A stretch of DNA of 11,748 nucleotides, taken from the NCBI GenBank assembly GCA_014379665.1, contig JACMLK010000017.1, positions 1-11,748 on the forward strand. The letters are read 5' to 3'. The stretch comes from Saprospiraceae bacterium (GTDB lineage Bacteria > Bacteroidota > Bacteroidia > Chitinophagales > Saprospiraceae). The notes under the pieces are model-generated. The model saw nothing but the letters and a program-made list of their open reading frames with translations, ran no database searches and was not told the origin of the DNA. A program made the position numbers and the translations under genes. Of this stretch, positions 1 through 8,100 are shown in pieces; position 1 is the stretch's first letter, and every line of letters starts with the position of its first letter.

Positions 1-155
1 AAAATGGCATCCTGGGGCAGAGAACAGGATTACTGGATATTAAAGAAATCATAAATAATGGTAAGAATTGTCCAAAAAGGAAAAAATCAAACACTAATCA
101 TCTATTTTTGCCCCTTAACATAAGATCAGATTCAAATTTTGAAGAAAATAGATAA
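1..155 (+). other. Upstream gene tail or spacer, frame unresolved
   Basis: All three + frames are open at the left edge. Frame 1 stops at 52-54 and reads as a short tail ending WILKKS. Frame 2 stops at 41-43. Frame 3 stays open to the stop at 153-155, overlapping the start of the next gene by 17 bases; its first part (GILGQRTGLLDIKEII) looks protein-like, but the rest is Lys/Asn-rich like translated spacer. I recognise no family in any frame. If frame 3 is real, the upstream gene is translationally coupled to the permease; if not, 55-138 is simple AT-rich spacer. Confidence 0.2.
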
Positions 156-1794
156 ACTTATTTCAACCAGTTTTATAGGCCCGTCCTTTCTTTCATTTTT
201 TGTAGCCACCTTTGTATTGGTGATGCAATTTTTGTGGAAGTATATCGATGAGATTTTAGGCAAAGGTTTTACTATTTTTGAAATGCTGGAGCTTATATTT
301 TATTATTCTGTGACATTGATTCCACTATCGGTGCCTATTACCATATTGATTTCATCAGTGATGGTTTTTGGAGACATGGCAGAAAAGTATGAATTGTCCA
401 GCATGAAGTCAGCGGGTATCTCACTGCTTCGTATTATGTTTCCCAGCATTATTGTGGCTATTTTTATTGGATTATTTTCAATTTTGGCGTCCAATTTTCT
501 AAAGCCGGCAGCTAATCTTCAATTTCAAAAAAGGTTTCTGGCACTCAGAAAACAAAAGTCTGCATTAGCCATTGAAGAAGGTATTTTTAATAATGCTTTC
601 AACGAGACTATCATACGTGTTAATAAAATTGATAACGATGGTCGAGGTATTCATGATGTGCTGATCTATGATCATACTCAAAATGACAAAAGCCTTATCG
701 GAGTTATGTCGGCCAAAGGAGGAGAGATGTATACAGCCGAAGAAGGAAGATATTTTGTCATGAAACTGGATAGCGGAATTCAATATCGTGAGTTGGAGAA
801 GAAATCAAAATTAGGAAGTTCAAAATCTGAAATTCCTTTTATGCGGACCTATTTTGACCAATGGACAAAGTCTTTTGATATGAACCAGTTTGACGCTGAA
901 GAAGGTATCCTCAATTTTAACAGGAATAAGGAAGATATGATGAATACTTTTCAGTTATTTAGATCAATCGATTCCTTTCAGTCAAACATCATAAATAATA
1001 AAGAAAAGATAGATTCAAGAATCAGGATATTATTTTCCGGTACACCTTCAGAAAACGAAATAAATCTCACAGATACAACTCAGGTGATTCAAAATTTAAA
1101 ACTAAACTCCGGTTTAAAAGAAATGTCTGCCGTATCGATCACTAAGGACACTTCCGAGTCCGGAATAGAAAAGAAAAACAATATTTCAACCGTTAAAAAA
1201 ATTCCGAAAATCATAGAAGGCAGTACATTCAAAGATACAGCGGGAATGGAAATGCCGGTGATCTTGAAAAAGTTGATTAGCCAAAAAGATATACATAATT
1301 ATCAGACCATTAACCATTTTGTTGAGTCTATTAATCCTACTGACTACAGGGATGTTGTAGTAAAAGCCCAAACTGATCTTTCTCGTGACCGCGATGAATT
1401 ACTTATGTTGAAAAACACCAACTATGACTTTACAAAATTAAACCATAAGTACATGCTAAGATTAAATCAGCAATACAGTTGGGCAGTAATTTGTATCATT
1501 TTTTTATTCATTGGTGCCCCGTTAGGTAGTATTATCAGGAAAGGAGGTTATGGCTACCCCATGCTCGTAGCTATATTATTTTATATGATTTTTATTATTG
1601 GAACCATCCTTGGTGAAAAACTGGTCAGAAATGAAAGCATGAGTGGGTTGAAGGCTGCATGGTTACCTTGTCTGATTCTTACACCTTTTGCTATACTTCT
1701 CACTATAATGGCTATTCGCGACATAAAATTCAACCCTGCGGCCATTTTTGATTTCTTTTTCAGTAAGAAAAAATCAAAGGATATGCCGATTTAA
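139..1794 (+). CDS. LptF/LptG (YjgP/YjgQ) family LPS-export permease
   Basis: This is an inner-membrane permease of the LptBFG exporter, which extracts lipopolysaccharide from the inner membrane and passes it to the periplasmic Lpt bridge. The topology is characteristic: three N-terminal membrane segments (about residues 14-34, 52-77, 98-120), a large periplasmic domain (about 121-445) and three C-terminal segments (about 446-464, 474-492, 506-525). The family-like cytoplasmic motif near residues 78-97 (FGDMAEKYELSSMKSAGIS) and GAPLGSIIRKGG after segment 4 are both present. The start is TTG: an in-frame stop lies at 121-123 and the next in-frame ATG is residue 29, inside membrane segment 1. 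At 551 residues it is much longer than the roughly 360-residue E. coli proteins; the extra length is a polar Ser/Thr/Lys/Asn-rich stretch around residues 275-420. Whether it fills the LptF or the LptG role cannot be told from sequence, so no symbol is given. Confidence 0.9.
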   Translation: MKKIDKLISTSFIGPSFLSFFVATFVLVMQFLWKYIDEILGKGFTIFEMLELIFYYSVTLIPLSVPITILISSVMVFGDMAEKYELSSMKSAGISLLRIMFPSIIVAIFIGLFSILASNFLKPAANLQFQKRFLALRKQKSALAIEEGIFNNAFNETIIRVNKIDNDGRGIHDVLIYDHTQNDKSLIGVMSAKGGEMYTAEEGRYFVMKLDSGIQYRELEKKSKLGSSKSEIPFMRTYFDQWTKSFDMNQFDAEEGILNFNRNKEDMMNTFQLFRSIDSFQSNIINNKEKIDSRIRILFSGTPSENEINLTDTTQVIQNLKLNSGLKEMSAVSITKDTSESGIEKKNNISTVKKIPKIIEGSTFKDTAGMEMPVILKKLISQKDIHNYQTINHFVESINPTDYRDVVVKAQTDLSRDRDELLMLKNTNYDFTKLNHKYMLRLNQQYSWAVICIIFLFIGAPLGSIIRKGGYGYPMLVAILFYMIFIIGTILGEKLVRNESMSGLKAAWLPCLILTPFAILLTIMAIRDIKFNPAAIFDFFFSKKKSKDMPI

Positions 1795-2100
1795 AATTGT
1801 CGGACATCATACTAAAATGTTTTTTGTACAATACTAACTTTATGGCATATTTTGAAATTTAATTTTTATTTTAATCGAAATAATTCCTATTAAATAATAT
1901 CTTAACACACATTATCATCAAAATAGATATTATATTTTGTTTCATCGACAGATCTAAAAAATAATATTAAGAGGCTAATTGCCTATCTTTCAAAAACAAA
2001 TGTATTTTTTGTCTTATCTTTTTATGAAATTGCTTTTCTTTGTAGTTCAATTTTCCCATTGAGAATTTTTCATCTATTTTCAAATTTAAACAACCTGGTA
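1795..2100 (+). other. AT-rich intergenic spacer with weak promoter-like motifs
   Basis: This spacer of about 300 bases is strongly AT-rich and has no gene-like frame. It should contain the promoter of the giant surface-protein gene, but nothing matches the Bacteroidota TTTG / TAnnTTTG consensus cleanly. The best pairs are TTTG at 1823-1826 followed by TATTTTG at 1848-1854 (21-base gap, one base short in the -7 box), and TTTG at 2008-2011 followed by TTTCTTTG at 2035-2042 (23-base gap, one mismatch). No strong terminator follows the permease gene; ACAT 1804-1807 can pair with ATGT 1817-1820 before five T, which is too short to call. Confidence 0.4.
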
Positions 2101-5100
2101 ATGTATAGCTTTACAAAATCGATTTTTCTATTTATATTTTTCAATATATTTATGGTTTTTTGTAGTTCCGCCCAGACTGATGTGGTGGTAACTACCTATG
2201 AAGATCTCAATGGAAATGGTGTTATGAATGGGGGTGAACCTACCAACATTGTTGTACCTCAACTCTGGGAGGATACAGAACCTAACGGAAGCTATGAATT
2301 TCTTGTTCCCATCCCATTTATTGGAGGACAATTTTCCAATGTACCTGATGGCAATTATGAATTAAGATATCCTTCACCTTCAGGTGGTTATATTTTACTC
2401 ACCCCGGCTTCAGGGGCACACCAATTTATAGTAAATGGTACCACTATTAACCGTAGTGCCGGCTATTACGTAACGGTAACTATCGGAAATTTCGTTTGGG
2501 AAGACCTTAATGGAAATGGAATCCAGAATGCTGAACCGGGAATCGTTGGAGTAAATATTGATTTGAATGGTACTACCGGACTTGGGGTACCTGTTTCACT
2601 ATTCACTTCTTCAGGTGCTGGAGGAGCGTATAGTTTTACCGGCCTTGAACCGGGAGATTATACCATAACTTTTGCCCTGCCGTCAGCCAACCATTTCTTT
2701 ACCGAACCTGATGCCACCGGTGACACAAATGACAGTGATGCAGACCAATTGACTGGTGACGCACCTCAAATAACAGTGTTGAGTGGTGACGTTATAACCC
2801 ATATAGATGCAGGGATGTACATTGGATCTACAATCAGCGATTTTGTTTGGGAAGACATCAATGGAAATGGCATACAGAATGCAGAACCCGGCATAAACGG
2901 AGTAACCGTAAATCTTAGCGGGAACGACGGTGCGGGAAACCCTGTCAACCTGAATGATGTCACTGCAGGTGGTGGATTATATTCATTCACAGATGTACCA
3001 CCCGGAAATTATACCGTAAATTTCACTTTACCTTCTGCCAATCATTTCTTTACTGAACCTGATGCCACTGTTGACACGAATGATAGTGACGCCAATCAGG
3101 TGAGTGGTGATGCCCCTGCGGTAACTATTATTAGTGATGACATCATTACTAATATTGATGCCGGTATGTATATCGGGGCCACAATCAGTGATTTTGTATG
3201 GGAAGATCTCAATGGAAATGGTATCCAGGATGGAGGCGAACCGGGTTTCCCGGGCATTAACGTGACCCTTTCAGGAACAGATGGTGCAGGTAATCCTGTG
3301 AATCTCGGACCTATTGCTACAAACGGAGCCGGTAACTACATTTTTGATGACTTGCCTCCAGGCACATATACTATTTCTTTTGCATTACCAACAGTAAATC
3401 ATTATTTCTCTCTTGCCGATCAGACTATTGATACAAATGACAGTGACCCAAATCCCGCTACCGGTACTACCCCTTCGGTTACATTGATAAGTAATCAGGA
3501 TGTGAATAATGTGGATGCCGGAATTTTCGAAGCTGTTACTATCGGTGATTATGTATGGGAAGATACAAATGGAAACGGAATTCAGGATGGTGGAGAACCC
3601 TCACTCAATGGCGTGACTATCACCATTACCACCTCTTTGGGAGGACCTGTCACAAGGGCTAATGGCACACCTGCTACACCTGTGATTTCAGGTCCCGCAG
3701 GTGCTTATGTATTTAATACTTTGCGACCGGGTCAGTACATAGTGACCTTCTCAGCATTTGCAGGATATTTTAGAACAACACAAGGTGCCGGAGGTCCTAC
3801 AGTTGACAGTGATGCAGATGTAAATACCGGCGCTACAAGTATTATTACTACGATGTCCGGTGATGATAACGAAGACATTGACGGAGGTTATTTCAGGGCA
3901 GGAACCATAGGTGATTTTACATGGATAGATTTTGATGGGGACGGAATTCAGAATGATCCCAATCCATTAGGAGGAGTGAATATAACATTGACTGATGATC
4001 TGGGCAATCCTGTGAATAATGCTCTTGGATTTCCTGTAGGTCCACTGGCATCAAATGGTGCAGGTGCATATTCGTTTACCAATCTTCGGCCAGGCACCTA
4101 TAAACTGACCTTCACTGCTCCAGCGGGCTACTACCCTACCAGATATAATGCATCCGGTGGAGCTAATGATGCGACCGATGCGGATGATGATTCGGATGCT
4201 GATCAGGGCAATGGGAATATGACATTCGATATAGATATTGTATCCGGAGAAACTGAGACAGGCATAGATGCGGGATTCTATCAGCCGTTCACTATCGGAA
4301 ATTTTGTTTGGCATGATGCGGATGCGGATGGTATACAGGACGGAGGTGAACCAGGCTTAGCCGGGATACAAGTAACTTTAATACCTATTGGCGGCCCTTC
4401 AACAGATGTGAATAACAATGCACTTGTACCGGAGGTCACAGATGCGGCGGGATTCTATCAATTCATGAATATCAGACCCGGAGAATATGATATCAACGTT
4501 GCTGCGCCTCCTATGTGGTTTTTTTCTGATATTGATGCAGGAGGAGATAATGTAGACAGTGATTTTAATAATGCGGGAAATCTACCGGATAAAGTTCAGT
4601 TTAACTCAGGAGAAGTTTTTGATAATTATGATGCCGGGCTTTATAAAAATATTGAAATTATCGGTACAGTCTGGATAGAACAGGATGATGATGGTTTTCA
4701 ATCCATGACAGAATTTGGAGCTATGGGTGTCCAGGTTGAGATATTTTCTGTTCCTGGTGGTGTATTGGGAGGTACCAGTGTGACAAATGCCATGGGGCAA
4801 TATACTTTTTCAGTAAAACCAGGAGATTATTTCATTACAATAGGTTCGGGCAATTTCGGACCGGGAAACCCATTAAATGGTGTCATCAGTTGTTCTCCTA
4901 CTTTTGATCCAAGTAATGATGTGGATTTGGATGACAACGGTGATGGACCTGATCCGGGACCAGTCGTTACCACAACCATTCAATTCAGATGTGGTGAGGA
5001 ACCCGGCGCCGATGGAGTGACTAACGAAACCATAGACTTTTGTTTCCATTTTGATTGCGGAGCACAGAACAGTCTGGCTGCACCTTCATGCGCTTTGGTG

Positions 5101-8100
5101 ATGGATACCATCTGTGATCTGAACATTCTTGATGTAGGTTGTGCCACCATGCCAAGCCCACCATTGGTAGGCCCTGCACCATCCCCGTTGTGTGAAGGTA
5201 ATGGTGCACCTCATAATATGTCATGGTTTGCTTTTATTGCAGGTACAGGTAATTACGACATTGAGATTGTTCCCGGTGGATGTACTCCCGGAGCCGGAGG
5301 AGCCCTTGGTATGCAGGCTGGCGTGTATACGGATTGTACTTTCAGCGAATCCATTTTTTGTAGGGCCGATTGTTTTACCGGTCCAATTCTTATTAATAGT
5401 TCAGTGCTCATTCCGGGCAATACTTATTATTTCTGGTTTGACGGGTGTTCCGGAAGTGTGTGTAGTTATGAGATTAACGTCCTCGGTACGTTCCAACAAT
5501 ATACCTTACCTGAACCTACTGATGTAGTTTGCGTTTCCCCTGTGTGTTCTCCTGTTTGTCCTGATACTGATTTAAGTTTTGAAGTAAATAGCGGGTTTAC
5601 AAATTTAACTGCAGACTTTAGGTGGAAAGTTACTTCCCCATCCGGTATAGTGACCTATATTCAGACCACAATGAATACATTAGACTTTACTGTCACAGAA
5701 CTGGGTATTTACACTTTTGCAATAGAAGACATAAGAAATAAATGTTATACTACGACAGCTAAACCATTTACGACTATTGAGGTCAAACATCCTGATGATG
5801 AAAATTTTGGACTAGTTACCCTATGCCCGGAAGAAATTCCCGGATATAACGGTCCTACCATGGATGCATCCGGCAATACAGATCCGAACGGTGACAACAG
5901 TCACGGTTGGCAGGATCCCGCTTATAATTTTATCCTGGGACTGAATACTACCACAATCAATCCAAACGGTCCGGGTTGTATTTATGATCAGCAAATGACT
6001 CTGGCTGCTTTTCCAGTGAGTCCTCCCAATATGATGCGGTTAAAATTATGTGAAAATGAATTTCCTATAGAAGTAGGTGGTATATTTTTTACAGATGGGA
6101 CAGACCTGATCGAATTGAGAGTTGATGATGCGAATGGTTGTGACAGTATTATTATGCTCGAAATTTTCAACCTCTATGTGGATGATTTACAATTCACTGA
6201 ACAAGGATGCGTTCCAGGTGGATTTCAGTTATATTTTGAGTATTTCTTACCTAGCTATCCCGGGTTAACACACCTGATAAGGTGGAAAAATGATTCCGGC
6301 ACTTATATAGATGATGGAGATCCCGATGGTAACCCTGCTTCCATTATAGTACAAACAAGTGGCACGTATACCATCGAAATTATATCCATGATGGAAGGTA
6401 AAGAATGTATAAATGAATATAGTTATGATTTGAATATCAGCGGTGTGACTCCACTTACTCCTGTTCCAACCACAGTGTGGGATGACATGCTGTGCAGCAA
6501 TGAAAATATTCAAACGTATACGGCCAGCAGTCTTGATGGCGGTACCCAATTTGTATGGACCTATCCTTCCAATGTAGCTTCTGTGTCAGGCCAGGGCACA
6601 CCGACACTTCAGGTTGACTGGGGAACGTCAGCCGGAGGCAATGTATGTGTTTCTGTGGCAAATTCCTGTGGTCAGAGTCTCCCTTATTGTAAAAATATTG
6701 TTATCACCCCTTTACCGGTTTCAGGTTTTGATCTGGATCATCTGATTTGTATTGACAGTACTGCGAGTGCTATTTTCAATCTTACAACAACACCGGGATA
6801 TATATATAACTGGACATTGGATGGAGGCAATATTATAGCTGTACAGGGCTCTAATGGCAAGGATTCACTGGAAGTACAATGGCCGGATCCGGGCAAAAAA
6901 TATATTACACTTCAAATTCAAAATAATGGATGTTTTTCCGGTATTGTACGGGATTCAGTTGATGTACTGGACTCACAGTTGGCCCCTTCAATTGGTTGTA
7001 ATTCCGGATCTACTCAGATTGAATTTTACTGGACACCATTACCCGGACAGACAGGTGCAAATGTTACTGTTATAACCAGCCATACAGGTGTACTAACCGG
7101 CAACACATTTCTGGTTACAGGACTGTTGCCTGGGGTAACCGTAGAAATCGAAGTTGAGCATATCACCAATCACCCTTGTGGTAATGTCATAAGTATGGGA
7201 TCATGTGTTACACAGGATTGCGTACCGGAAATAATTTCTATCCGACCGCAGGATGATATTTGTCTGGATGTCAATACATCTGTTATTAATTTGAAAGACT
7301 CTGTGGTCACGGTGACAACAGATGGCATTTACAAATTTACCGGCCCCGGTATTATAGATCAGGCAAACGGAATTTTTGATCCAAAAGTTGCCGGAATCGG
7401 CAGCCATCAGATTCGCTTTGACTATACTACTATTTTGGGATGTATTTCATCCGCAGCTTTTACAACGATCACTATTTATGGGGTACCTACTTCAAATTTT
7501 ACTGGTGACAATATCATTTGTCAGGACAGTGCGGCAATAATAATGTATACCGGCAACATCACATCCGGTGGTACATTTAACTGGAATTTTGGACCCGATG
7601 TAGTTGCTCCGGGCACTGGTCCGGGACCTTTTGCGGTGAGCTGGACGACGGCCGGACCAAAAACAATTACACTTACTACCTCAAAAAATGGATGTGTATC
7701 TACCCCATCAAACATAAATGTTACGGTAGAACCAAGAATTCAACCTTTGATTATCACATGTGCCTCAATTGGAGCCACTGTACTTACATTTGATTGGAAT
7801 GACGTAGCCAACACAAGCGGTTTTGTTTTAACATTAAACGGGCAGCCTTTGCCAAACACCAATCAATCTGTATTGATGCTAAATAGCCTTAATACCAATA
7901 CAAATTATACACTGACCGTTCAGGCTAATAGTATCAACTCTTGCCCCGGTGTAGCCGACACAATGCTCTGCAAAACACAGGACTGTCCGCCGGTGTTTCT
8001 TAAATTCTCCATTCCTGATTCTACTTTATGTTTTGCGCCAAATCTTCCGAATATTGATATTGACGTGACGGTGACAGGAGGTCTTCAGTCACCAAATCAG

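Noticed and set aside
1804..1825. Possible terminator after the permease gene
   Set aside because: Only a four-base stem (ACAT/ATGT) before five T; far too weak compared with chance in AT-rich spacer.
1972..1984. Small inverted repeat AGGC-TAATT-GCCT in the spacer before the giant gene
   Set aside because: Four-base arms with no extension; expected by chance.
2766..2990. Minus-strand ORF of 74 codons within the repeats (and similar ones at 4051-4314, 6265-6549, 8097-8297)
   Set aside because: Antisense shadows of the giant gene, caused by its codon bias and Gly/Thr-rich repeats; no family resemblance.
2479..5070. Tandem DNA repeats considered as a CRISPR-like or satellite array
   Set aside because: Periodicity is about 350 bases, in frame, with mainly synonymous differences; it is a protein-domain repeat array.
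5192..5527. 111-codon plus-strand ORF inside the giant gene
   Set aside because: Alternative-frame shadow of the Cys-rich module; the main frame continues without break and carries the recognisable domains.
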